Assembly: GCA_910585465.1 (NCBI GenBank)
Contig: CAJUEW010000012.1
Coordinates: 1-64,000 of the forward strand
Direction of reading: 5' to 3'
From: an uncultured Lachnospiraceae bacterium
GTDB lineage: Bacteria; Bacillota; Clostridia; Lachnospirales; Lachnospiraceae
Length of the DNA stretch: 64,000 nucleotides
This document shows, one piece after another, positions 1 through 8,210 of this stretch. Both the position numbers and the translations under genes were made by a program. Under the pieces are notes generated by a model. It saw only the letters and a list, made by a program, of their open reading frames with translations, ran no database searches and had not been told where the DNA came from. Position 1 is the first letter of the stretch; every line of letters starts with the position of its first letter.

Positions 1-54
<54 letters not shown>

Positions 55-88
55 TCTGTCACGGCTATTCTGCTTTGCAACAATACGT

Positions 89-117
89 ATTCTACTATGG
101 AGTATTTTAAATGTCAA
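89..117 (-). promoter_or_regulatory. Sigma-A promoter of the tRNA-Phe gene
   Basis: On the minus strand TTGACA (117-112) and TAGAAT (94-89) are separated by exactly 17 bases. The -10 box lies about 35 bases upstream of the tRNA 5' end, as expected for a stable-RNA promoter. Confidence 0.75.
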
Positions 118-160
118 GTACTTTCTTAAAATTTTTCTATTTTTTCCCACAGATGAGACT

Positions 161-203
161 GCGCCCTGCACAATGCAAGGAACAGTCTCTCTTTAAATCC
201 TTT
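161..203 (-). terminator. Possible stem-loop after the dehydrogenase gene
   Basis: A GAGACTG/CAGTCTC inverted repeat with a long loop lies just beyond the dehydrogenase stop codon. It has no clean T-run directly after the stem on the minus strand, so its role as a terminator is uncertain. Confidence 0.3.
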
Positions 204-210
204 TTCATCA

Positions 211-1197
211 TCACAGCTCAGATACATACCTAGTCTTAAAATTTACCAGATTTACCAGTTCTCTTCTTTCCAGATACCGTACCAGATTCTGACAGCAAAT
301 ATGGATGATCCGATTTTCCGTATCCTTGGAATAGCCGAAGCTCAGACCCGCAATATGAGGAGTCAGAATCACCCGGTCCATTTTCCAGAGCGGATGCCCG
401 GCAGGCAGCGGTTCCGGGTCCGCCACATCCAGCGCCACACCGCCCAGACTGCCCTCCTCAAGAACCCGCACCAGCGCTTCCGTATCAATAAGGCTCCCTC
501 TTCCCACATTAATCAAATAAGCTTCCTTTTTCATCGCCCGCAGACGTCTCTCATCCAGAAGCCTTTCTGTCTCCGGCGTATTCGGCAGACAGCCAATCAC
601 AATATCCGCCTTGGGAAGTGCAGCATCCAGTCCGTCCGCTGTAATCATCGCATCATAGCAGTCCGGAAAATTCCGTTCCGTACGGCGCATTCCGGTTATA
701 TAGGTTCCAAAAGCCTTCAGTCTCTTGGCCGCCCCGGTTCCGATATCTCCGGCTCCCAGAATAAGTATGCGTTTCCCATAAAGCAAAGTTTCAGAGCCAA
801 GGGGCTTCCATCTCCCCTCCTGCTGCTGAAGCGCATACTGCTTCAGATTCCGGCACAGCTCCAGAAGCACCGCTACGATGTACTCCGAAATAACGGCCTG
901 AAAGCTTCCTTTTGCATTGGTCAGCTTCACCTTCTGAGGAAATCCTTCCCGCATAGTATAGACATCTGTGCCTGCCCAGCTCATCTGAATCCACCGAAGA
1001 CCGGGACACTTCTGAATCTCCCGGATACCCGGTTCCCCGAAGATAATCTCCGCAGACTGAAGAAACGGCAGACGCTCCTCTCTCGTCATGCTCCTGTCCA
1101 CATAGATAAATTCACAGCGATCCTTTCCCGCTCTCTCCAGCATCCTTCTCTGTGCAGGATCACAGGGAAAAAGAACCGCCACTTTTATCTTTTCCAT
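211..1197 (-). CDS. D-2-hydroxyacid dehydrogenase family protein (NAD-dependent)
   Basis: This 328-residue protein belongs to the family that reduces 2-keto acids to D-2-hydroxy acids, or oxidises 3-phosphoglycerate-like substrates, with NAD(P)H in the cytosol. The Rossmann motif GAGDIGTG lies mid-protein, followed by the family's INVGRGSLID segment with the catalytic Arg and the TPHIAG segment with the catalytic His near the C-terminus. The exact substrate cannot be read from the sequence. The start at 1197 is chosen because GGGAG lies 10 bases upstream; the longer frame to 1242 has no comparable ribosome site. It follows the alpha-glucosidase by 61 bases on the same strand, so the two are probably co-transcribed. 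Confidence 0.88.
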   Translation of the reverse strand: MEKIKVAVLFPCDPAQRRMLERAGKDRCEFIYVDRSMTREERLPFLQSAEIIFGEPGIREIQKCPGLRWIQMSWAGTDVYTMREGFPQKVKLTNAKGSFQAVISEYIVAVLLELCRNLKQYALQQQEGRWKPLGSETLLYGKRILILGAGDIGTGAAKRLKAFGTYITGMRRTERNFPDCYDAMITADGLDAALPKADIVIGCLPNTPETERLLDERRLRAMKKEAYLINVGRGSLIDTEALVRVLEEGSLGGVALDVADPEPLPAGHPLWKMDRVILTPHIAGLSFGYSKDTENRIIHICCQNLVRYLERRELVNLVNFKTRYVSEL

Positions 1198-1258
1198 ACT
1201 CGCTAATCTCCCTTTCCAAAGCCTGATGATGGTCATATGCACAGACAGACCGGAATAA

Positions 1259-2935
1259 TCATCCCTGCAAAAGAAGTACCAAAGCCTGGCCGCTCAGAAG
1301 CGTCAGCTTCTGCCCTTCAGCCAAATACTCCTGCAGATTATTCAGAAGCACCTTCTGAACAGTCTGAGAAAGCCTGATCTCTTCCGCCTCCCGTCCCCAG
1401 TTGCCTAAGACCAATATACAATTTCTTTCATCCTGCCTGTAATAGGCTATCACACTCTCTGTTTCTTCATAGGCCGGAATAAAATGCCCATATACAAATG
1501 TTTCTTTATAATCCGGGCTTTTCCGCAGAGCTGTCAGCTTCCGGTAATAATTCAGCACCGAATCCTTCTCCTTCTCCTGTGCCTGTACATTAATCTCACG
1601 ATAATTCGGATTGACCTTCAGCCACGGAGTGCCTGTTGTGAAGCCTGCATGCTCCTCATCGCTCCACTGCATTGGTGTTCTGGCATTATCACGGCTTAAA
1701 CGGTTGCAGGCCTCCAGTGCTTCCTTCTCATTAAACCCCATACGCAGCGCCAGTCTGTACTGGTCCTTTGTATTAATATCATCAAATTCCTCTATGGACT
1801 GCATCCGGCAGTTGCGCATACCGATCTCCTGCCCCTGATACAGGAAAGGAATTCCCGAAAGTAAAATTTTTATTGTCCCCAGCATCTTTACTCCTGCCGA
1901 ATTTTGTATATACGAGGGCAAAAATGTGCTGGCTCCCCTTGGTTCATCGTGATTCTCAATAATATTAGAAAGAAATCCAATGGGTTCCATTTTCTTCTGT
2001 GTCTCAAATATAGCCTTTCTCCACGCAGAAAAATCAAATGCTTTTGCCTCATACCATCCATGTTCCCCCGTGGTCAGGAGATGCTGCGAAAAATCAAACA
2101 TAGAAGAAAAATGACCGTCTTCGCCCACAAACTCCTCAAGCTCCTCTTCCCGCATATTAAATACTTCTCCCACCGTAAATGCCTGGTATTTCTCAAATGT
2201 ATTTCTTTTCAGCTCCTCCAGCATCTCTCCGATGCCCGAAGCATGTTCGATAACTGTCCCAAGCGCGCATAATCCATCCGGGCCGTCCGCCGGGTAATCC
2301 GGAAAATCCAGATTTTTCTGAATATTGATGATGGCATCGATCCGGAAGCCTGCCACGCCTTTTTCAAGCCACCAGTTAATCATATCATAGAGTTCCCTGA
2401 GAACCGACGGATTATACCAGTTCAAATCCGGCTGCTCCTTGGCAAACATATGATAATAATACAGATTCTCCCGGCCTTCCACCGGCTCCCATGCACTTCC
2501 CCCGAAATAAGATCGGTGATTGGAAGGTGCCTTCCCGTCCTTCCCCTTCCGGAAATAAAAATAATCTCCATAAGGTCCCTCCGGGTTCTTTATCGCCTCC
2601 TCAAACCACCTATGCCTGCTGGAGCAGTGATTAATAACCAGATCCATAACTATGTACATATCCCGCTTTTTTGCTTCCTCCAGCAGCTCATCGAAATCTT
2701 CCATAGTTCCAAATTCCGGCGCAATCTTATAATAATCCGAAATATCATACCCCTGATCCACAAAGGGGGACTGATAGATAGGAGACAACCATACAATATC
2801 AATGCCCAGGGATTTCAGATAATCCAGCTTTGAAATAATTCCCTGAAGATCCCCTATCCCGTCTCCGTTAGAATCGCAATAGCTCTTCGGATAGAGCTGA
2901 CATGCGATTTTGTCATGCCACCATTTCCTTTTCAT
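1259..2935 (-). CDS. GH13 alpha-glucosidase (oligo-1,6-glucosidase type)
   Basis: A cytoplasmic 558-residue glycoside hydrolase family 13 enzyme that should release glucose from alpha-linked oligosaccharides. No signal peptide is present. Visible features are the N-terminal calcium-loop-like DSNGDGIGD (21-29), region I with D98/N102/H103, nucleophile D200 in GFRIDAI, acid/base E257 in FTVGEVF and the third acid D330 in ENHDEPR. The QPDLNW motif at about 168-173 is typical of the subfamily holding oligo-1,6-glucosidases and maltases. The residue after the nucleophile is Ala, neither the Val usual for alpha-1,6 nor the Thr usual for alpha-1,4 specificity, so linkage preference is open. GGAGG lies 6 bases before the start. 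The FGGY kinase upstream is separated by a terminator. Confidence 0.92.
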   Translation of the reverse strand: MKRKWWHDKIACQLYPKSYCDSNGDGIGDLQGIISKLDYLKSLGIDIVWLSPIYQSPFVDQGYDISDYYKIAPEFGTMEDFDELLEEAKKRDMYIVMDLVINHCSSRHRWFEEAIKNPEGPYGDYFYFRKGKDGKAPSNHRSYFGGSAWEPVEGRENLYYYHMFAKEQPDLNWYNPSVLRELYDMINWWLEKGVAGFRIDAIINIQKNLDFPDYPADGPDGLCALGTVIEHASGIGEMLEELKRNTFEKYQAFTVGEVFNMREEELEEFVGEDGHFSSMFDFSQHLLTTGEHGWYEAKAFDFSAWRKAIFETQKKMEPIGFLSNIIENHDEPRGASTFLPSYIQNSAGVKMLGTIKILLSGIPFLYQGQEIGMRNCRMQSIEEFDDINTKDQYRLALRMGFNEKEALEACNRLSRDNARTPMQWSDEEHAGFTTGTPWLKVNPNYREINVQAQEKEKDSVLNYYRKLTALRKSPDYKETFVYGHFIPAYEETESVIAYYRQDERNCILVLGNWGREAEEIRLSQTVQKVLLNNLQEYLAEGQKLTLLSGQALVLLLQG

Positions 2936-3012
2936 AGTCTACCTCCATAATTTTTTATCCGGCTGCCGGGCAGCGGCATACTGTACTGCCTCTGTCGGCC
3001 GCGCTTACTGCG

Positions 3013-3050
3013 AAAAAATAAGGGGCGCCGCCTTATACAGCACCCCTTTT
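3013..3050 (-). terminator. Rho-independent terminator after the FGGY kinase
   Basis: On the minus strand, AAGGGGTGCTG pairs through GT wobbles with CGGCGCCCCTT across a short loop and is followed by ATTTTTT. It lies 20 bases past the kinase stop and separates the kinase from the glucosidase. Confidence 0.75.
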
Positions 3051-3070
3051 CTATCCGCAGTGTACCACGA

Positions 3071-4666
3071 TTATTTTAAACAGTCAATAGCTGCCCTCTC
3101 AATCGGGAATCCGGCTTTATACCGGCTGATAAACTCATCAAAACCTTTTACATCATCCGGAACCGGGTCCAGCTTCTCGCCTTCATCCCCGACAAATACC
3201 TTATTCTGCAAATAATCCTCCAAAGTCTCGCCGGCACCTTTCTGAACCATATAAGAAGCCAGAAGGGCAATTCCCCACGCGCCGCCTTCTCCTGCAGTCT
3301 TCATAACGGATACCGTTGCATCCATAGCACCTGCCAGAATACTCTGTCCCACACCCTTTGTTTTAAACAGTCCGCCGTGTCCGGTAATACGATCCACTGC
3401 AACCTTTTCCTCCTTCATAAGGATGTCAAGTCCAACCTTCAGCGCGCCCAGGGAGGTATACAGATTTGCACGCATAAAGTTTGCCAGATTAAACTTACTG
3501 TCCGGCGTCCGTACAATCATCGGCCTGCCTTCCTCAAAGCCTGTAATATGCTCGCCGGAAAAATAGTTGTACGCCAGAAGCCCTCCGCAGTCTTTATCTC
3601 CCTCCATCGCCTTGTTATACAGGGTTCCGAACAGCTTATTCATATCTACCTCTATACCAAAGCTCTCAGCAAATTCTTTGAAAATATTTACCCAGGCATT
3701 CAAATCTGAGGTGCAGTTATTGCAGTGAACCATGGCAACTGCATCTCCGCTTGGAGTCGTTACCATATCAATTTCCTCGTAGACTTTCTGAAGCTCCTTT
3801 TCCAGAACAATCATTGCAAATACAGAGGTGCCTGCAGACACATTACCTGTACGCTGCTTTACGCTGTTCGTGGCAGCCATACCCGTTCCTGCGTCGCCTT
3901 CCGGGGGACAAAGCGGGCATCCGGCCTGAAGAGTTCCGGAAGGATCCAGCTTCTTTGCACCCTCCGCAGTCAGAACGCCTGCATGGTCTCCGGCTACAAG
4001 CACCTTCGGCAGCAGCTCTGACACCTTCCACGGGAATCCCTTCGGAGCAACCAGCTCATCGAATTTTTCAAGCATGGAAGTATAATAATTCTTCGTAGCC
4101 GGATCAATCGGGAACATGCCGGATGCGCTTCCCACGCCGATCACCTTTTCACCGGTCAGCTGCCAGTGAATATAACCGTCCAGAGTAGTGAAGAAATCCA
4201 CCTCCGGTACATGCTTCTCATTATTTAAAATTGCCTGATACAGATGAGCGATGCTCCATCTCTGCGGAATATGGAAGTGGAATGCCTCTGTCAGTTTTTC
4301 GGACGCCTCCTGTGTAATTGTGTTCCTCCAGGTACGGAACGGAACCAGAAGCTCTCCTTCCTTATCAAAGGCCAGGTATCCGTGCATCATAGCACTGAAG
4401 CCAATACCTGCCAGCTTCTCCACGGCCACTCCATACTGTCTCTGTACATCCTCCGTCATATTTTTATAGCAGTCCTGCAGACCTGTCCAGATATCCTCCA
4501 GCGTATAGGTCCAGATACCGTTTTCAAGACGGTTTTCCCAATCATGGGCTCCTGACGCAATCGGAGTATTGTTTTCATCTACCAGAACTGCCTTGATTCT
4601 GGTGGAGCCGAACTCAATGCCCAGGACTGCTTTTCCATTTGCAATTGTGCTTTTTACATCACTCAT
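3071..4666 (-). CDS. FGGY-family carbohydrate kinase
   Basis: This 531-residue cytosolic sugar kinase has the two-lobed actin-like ATPase fold of xylulokinases, ribulokinases and relatives. The N-terminal phosphate loop GIEFGSTRIKAV lies at about residue 16, and the second lobe carries GNVSAGTSVFAMIV and a C-terminal GHGGLFKTKG segment typical of the family adenosine motif. The length fits a pentulose kinase. I cannot assign the substrate: no isomerase, epimerase or transporter gene is adjacent. A strong AGGAGG lies 10 bases before the start. It is flanked by its own terminator downstream and a free intergenic region upstream, so it appears monocistronic. Confidence 0.87.
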   Translation of the reverse strand: MSDVKSTIANGKAVLGIEFGSTRIKAVLVDENNTPIASGAHDWENRLENGIWTYTLEDIWTGLQDCYKNMTEDVQRQYGVAVEKLAGIGFSAMMHGYLAFDKEGELLVPFRTWRNTITQEASEKLTEAFHFHIPQRWSIAHLYQAILNNEKHVPEVDFFTTLDGYIHWQLTGEKVIGVGSASGMFPIDPATKNYYTSMLEKFDELVAPKGFPWKVSELLPKVLVAGDHAGVLTAEGAKKLDPSGTLQAGCPLCPPEGDAGTGMAATNSVKQRTGNVSAGTSVFAMIVLEKELQKVYEEIDMVTTPSGDAVAMVHCNNCTSDLNAWVNIFKEFAESFGIEVDMNKLFGTLYNKAMEGDKDCGGLLAYNYFSGEHITGFEEGRPMIVRTPDSKFNLANFMRANLYTSLGALKVGLDILMKEEKVAVDRITGHGGLFKTKGVGQSILAGAMDATVSVMKTAGEGGAWGIALLASYMVQKGAGETLEDYLQNKVFVGDEGEKLDPVPDDVKGFDEFISRYKAGFPIERAAIDCLK

Positions 4667-4783
4667 GAATTATTTTCCTCCTAAATCCAAACCAATATGA
4701 TAGGTTAATCATACCATAGGAAAATAGGGATTTCAAAGTAATTTTAGGACATTTTACCTAAATCCGGATATTTCCAGAATAAA

Positions 4784-4825
4784 AAGAATACATCTTAGAC
4801 AAACACCTGTCCAAGATGTATTCTT
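4784..4825 (-). terminator. Rho-independent terminator after azlD
   Basis: A near-perfect inverted repeat with arms of 18 bases (AAGAATACATCTT and its complement at the outer part) surrounds a short loop. On the minus strand it is followed by TTTTTATTC, so it ends the amylase-azlC-azlD transcript. Confidence 0.82.
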
Positions 4826-4838
4826 AATAACCAGGCTT

Positions 4839-5144
4839 CTAAAGCACCGGCAGGAGCTGTTCTGCCAGAAATACCGCCGCACATGAGAATGCCGCCACAG
4901 TCAGCAGACTTTTATTATAAAATGCCAGAACCACCGCTACGGCCACGCCCGCCAGAGCGCTCCATACACTCTCTGTAGCATACAAAATAGCCGGAAATGT
5001 CATAGCTGTCAGACAGGTATAGGGTACATAGTAAAGAAATGACTGAATATACCGGTTCTCTATCTTTTTACGGAACACCGTCAAAGGAATTACCCGGATC
5101 AGATAGGTCACAAATGCCATAACTGCAATATATACATACACCAT
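4839..5144 (-). CDS. azlD: AzlD-type branched-chain amino-acid exporter subunit
   Basis: A 101-residue hydrophobic protein with about four membrane helices, matching the small AzlD subunit that works with AzlC to export branched-chain amino acids or their analogues. The family hallmark is the N-terminal segment with VTYLIRVIPL, which is visible here. It shares a base with the azlC stop (TAATG arrangement at 5144-5146), so translation is coupled to azlC. It is the last gene of the amylase-azlC-azlD operon and is followed by a strong terminator. The transported substrate is inferred from the family only. Confidence 0.85.
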   Translation of the reverse strand: MVYVYIAVMAFVTYLIRVIPLTVFRKKIENRYIQSFLYYVPYTCLTAMTFPAILYATESVWSALAGVAVAVVLAFYNKSLLTVAAFSCAAVFLAEQLLPVL

Positions 5145-5854
5145 TATTCTGTCCTCCCTTCCTCATAGAGCGGGAACAGAACCGCGCCTGCGGCCGAAGC
5201 CGCCACCGTACAGATAATGATGGAAACACCTGCTGAGATTCCTGAAAAAACAGGAAGATAATAGATCGCACAGCTCATAAGCAGAGCCAGCGCCGCAGTT
5301 GCCAGGACAGAACGGACTTTTTTTGCCTCCGGTATTACAACTGCAATAAACATCCCATACAACGCCACGCTAAGAGCGCTGTTCACTGCCTCAGGAAGCA
5401 TACTCCCCGCCGCCGCGCCGACTGCCGTTCCTGCCGTCCATCCCATAACCGGAAGTATCTGGAGCCCCGCCATATAGGAAAAACTCAGTTCCTTCCCATG
5501 CCCCATCGCAACTGCAAATATTTCATCTGTATTGGCAAATGCAATAAGCAGGCGCTGCCAGAAGGTCACCCCTTCCGACAGCTTCTGAGACAGAGACAGA
5601 CTCATCAGAGCGTACCGCAGGTTAATAATAAACTGGGTGACTGCCATCTCCAGCAAGGTTCCACCTGCAATGACAATCTGAAGCCCTGCAAACTGACCGG
5701 CACTGGTGACATTTGTCAGACTGGTCAGCGCTGCCTGAAAAATAGTAAGTCCTCCGCCAAGTGCCAGTATGCCGAAGCTGAAGCTTACCGAAAAATATCC
5801 AAGCGCAATAGGCACTCCATCTTTTAATCCCCATTGAAAATCCTGTTTTTTCAT
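5144..5854 (-). CDS. azlC: AzlC-type branched-chain amino-acid exporter subunit
   Basis: A 236-residue integral membrane protein with multiple hydrophobic segments and the AzlC-typical N-terminal GLKDGVPIALGYFSVSFSFG, followed by a QFAGLQ segment. With AzlD it forms a permease known from Bacillus (4-azaleucine resistance) and Corynebacterium (BrnFE) to export branched-chain amino acids. It begins only 5 bases after the stop of the upstream GH13 amylase, with AAGG a few bases before the start, so it is transcribed with that enzyme. The pairing of an amylase with an amino-acid exporter has no obvious biochemical logic and may simply be shared growth control. Confidence 0.9.
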   Translation of the reverse strand: MKKQDFQWGLKDGVPIALGYFSVSFSFGILALGGGLTIFQAALTSLTNVTSAGQFAGLQIVIAGGTLLEMAVTQFIINLRYALMSLSLSQKLSEGVTFWQRLLIAFANTDEIFAVAMGHGKELSFSYMAGLQILPVMGWTAGTAVGAAAGSMLPEAVNSALSVALYGMFIAVVIPEAKKVRSVLATAALALLMSCAIYYLPVFSGISAGVSIIICTVAASAAGAVLFPLYEEGRTE

Positions 5855-5859
5855 GTACC

Positions 5860-7956
5860 TTATATCCTTCGTAAAACCATAGAGCAGACCGGCGGAACCT
5901 TAAGATAAAGATTTCCCTTTTTTACCGAATATACAGCTCCCTTTGTACTGAAGCCGTTTTCCAAAGTAAGTATCAGCCGCTCCAGTTCCGCCTCTTTGGG
6001 AACTCCTGCCTCCCAGACTGGAATATTGATCTCCTTCTCTTCCTTTCCATTATTCAGAACGACAATAATCTGATCCTTCTCACTGAAACGTCCATAGCTC
6101 AGAAACTGATAATCAAGGGCCAGAAATTTCGTGGAACCATGGGTCAGTACCGGATTCTCTTTCCTGATACAGATGGCTTCTTTATGAAAAGAAATCAATT
6201 CCTGATCCTCCTGCCCCCATGGATAAGTCCTCCGGTTATCCGGGTCTGTAAAACCGCATACACCGGCCTCATCTCCATAGTACAGAGTAGGCGCCCCCAC
6301 CCAGGTCATCTGGACAATCACCGCCTCCCGGAAAACCCCTTTATTCACACCCTCCGAAGCGGCATCTGAACCAAGCGTATGAATACGGCCGGCCCTTTGA
6401 TTTGTCCTTGTCAAAAATCTGGAATGATCATGGTTGGACAATTCATTCATCGCGGTCTGAAGGGACGGAGCATAAAAATTTGCCATATGATGCATCATTG
6501 CATCTTTAAATGCTCCTGCATTTCCATACATATCTTCCCTGTACTCATCACTGTGCTTCTCCATGCCGGTCAAAAACCAGGTAAGGGGTTCCATAAATGC
6601 ATCATAGTTCATCAGCGTATCCCACTGGTCTCCCTGAAGCCAGCGGTTTGCGTTGCCGTAGTGTTCAGCCAGAATCAGCGCATTTGGATTCACTTCCTTT
6701 ACTACCCTGCGGAATTCACGCCAGAACTCATGATTATACTCCTCTGTAAAACCAAGATCCGACGCCACGTCCAAACGCCAGCCATCCACACAGTACGGAG
6801 GCTCCAGCCACTTTCTCGCTATATGCATAATATATTCTTTCAGCTTCGGAGACTGCTCATAATTTAATTTTGGAAGAGTATTATGCCCCCACCAGCCATC
6901 GTAAAATTCGTTGTAAGGCCAGTCATGTTCATTGTTGAATTTAAAGAAACTCCTATACGGACTGTCCTCAGAAATATATGCCCCTTTCTCATAATCCTCT
7001 GATGTCTCATACAATCTCTCCCGATCCAGCCATTTGTTAAAGGAGCCGCAGTGATTAAACACGCCGTCCAGAATAATTTTCATGCCTCTGCGGTGAACCT
7101 CTTCCACAAATCTGGCAAAGAAGGCATTACTGGCCTCCAGATTCTTTTTGTTCACCACCCGCTGAATATACTTGCTGGCATGGAAATTATTATTGTCCCC
7201 CTCAGGAAGACACTCTCCGCCGTCCTCCACAACCACACCATAGTGCGGATCTATATAGTCGTAATCCTGAATGTCATATTTATGATTGGACGGAGATACA
7301 AAAATCGGATTCAAATACAGAACATCCACCCCCAGCTCCTGCAGATAGTCCAGCTTATCCCATATTCCCTGAATATCTCCCCCGTAAAATGCACGCACAT
7401 CCATACTATCCGGACATTTATTCCAGTCCGTCACCTTATGTACGCCCTCATTAATATAAATATATTCCCTGTCTTCCACATCATTGGACGTATCCCCGTT
7501 GCAGAACCGATCTGTAAAGATCTGGTACATAATAGCACCCTTTGCCCAATCAGGCGTTTTAAAGCCGGGCACAATTCCAAAGGAATTGTATTCCTGCAGG
7601 TTCTTAGACACGCCCAGACTGTTATAAAAGCATCTTTGATTGCCTGTACGGATTTCAAAATAATAACGGACGGGGCCGTCCAGTGGAGGAAGCGTATAAG
7701 TATAGTAGTCAAAAGCTCCTTCTGTATATGCCTTTTCCATACAGACCTTTTGGCTTCCGCAGATAAGAAACACATAATCCACATTATTTACCGCTGTCCG
7801 GAACTTAATCGTTACCTGCTCTCCCAGCTCCGGTTCAAACGGTGTCTGATAATTTGCGCTTTCATCGCTGAAAAGCGCCGCTTTATTTAATACAGGCCGC
7901 ATATTCATCGCATACTGCTGCGTCCTCTGCGCCTGTGTAACTTCATTAAAATCCAT
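5860..7956 (-). CDS. GH13 alpha-amylase / neopullulanase-like enzyme
   Basis: A cytoplasmic starch- or maltodextrin-degrading enzyme of family GH13. The N-terminal 130 residues form a beta-rich domain like the CBM34 module of neopullulanases and cyclomaltodextrinases. The catalytic barrel follows, with DGVFNHCG (region I), nucleophile Asp in GWRLDVASD, acid/base Glu in LILAEHYGN and the third Asp in LSNHDHSRF. A C-terminal beta domain follows the barrel. The start at 7956 is preferred because AAGGG lies about 9 bases upstream; an in-frame ATG at 7989 with a weaker AGGAT would add 11 residues. No signal peptide is seen. It heads an operon with azlC and azlD. Distinguishing maltogenic amylase from neopullulanase is not possible by eye. 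Confidence 0.9.
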   Translation of the reverse strand: MDFNEVTQAQRTQQYAMNMRPVLNKAALFSDESANYQTPFEPELGEQVTIKFRTAVNNVDYVFLICGSQKVCMEKAYTEGAFDYYTYTLPPLDGPVRYYFEIRTGNQRCFYNSLGVSKNLQEYNSFGIVPGFKTPDWAKGAIMYQIFTDRFCNGDTSNDVEDREYIYINEGVHKVTDWNKCPDSMDVRAFYGGDIQGIWDKLDYLQELGVDVLYLNPIFVSPSNHKYDIQDYDYIDPHYGVVVEDGGECLPEGDNNNFHASKYIQRVVNKKNLEASNAFFARFVEEVHRRGMKIILDGVFNHCGSFNKWLDRERLYETSEDYEKGAYISEDSPYRSFFKFNNEHDWPYNEFYDGWWGHNTLPKLNYEQSPKLKEYIMHIARKWLEPPYCVDGWRLDVASDLGFTEEYNHEFWREFRRVVKEVNPNALILAEHYGNANRWLQGDQWDTLMNYDAFMEPLTWFLTGMEKHSDEYREDMYGNAGAFKDAMMHHMANFYAPSLQTAMNELSNHDHSRFLTRTNQRAGRIHTLGSDAASEGVNKGVFREAVIVQMTWVGAPTLYYGDEAGVCGFTDPDNRRTYPWGQEDQELISFHKEAICIRKENPVLTHGSTKFLALDYQFLSYGRFSEKDQIIVVLNNGKEEKEINIPVWEAGVPKEAELERLILTLENGFSTKGAVYSVKKGNLYLKVPPVCSMVLRRI

Positions 7957-8043
7957 AAAACCCATCCCTTCAGAACTCTTTTTGCACATCTATCATATCC
8001 TATCTGTTGTAAACACACAAGCTTTTTCCCAAAAAAGGATAAT

Positions 8044-8077
8044 AAAAAAGACAGCGGGGGTCATTGCTGTCTTTTTT
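8044..8077 (-). terminator. Rho-independent terminator (ftsH side)
   Basis: A perfect 12-base inverted repeat AAAAAAGACAGC / GCTGTCTTTTTT encloses a 10-base loop. It is symmetrical, so it could act on either strand. It lies about 135 bases past the ftsH stop and would end the tilS-hpt-ftsH transcript. Confidence 0.85.
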
Positions 8078-8210
8078 AGGAGAAGGTATTTCTTATTTCT
8101 TATGGGGTGTAGCAAAAACTATATAATGTATTGGGGGTTTTTACAAGAATTATAGTATCACATCTTCCCGGAGAAGTGTGCACAAACTTTACAAAAATTA
8201 CACCCGGTTT

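Noticed and set aside
301..1206. 301-codon open frame antisense to the dehydrogenase
   Set aside because: Shadow of a clearly recognised gene on the other strand, with no domain or ribosome site.
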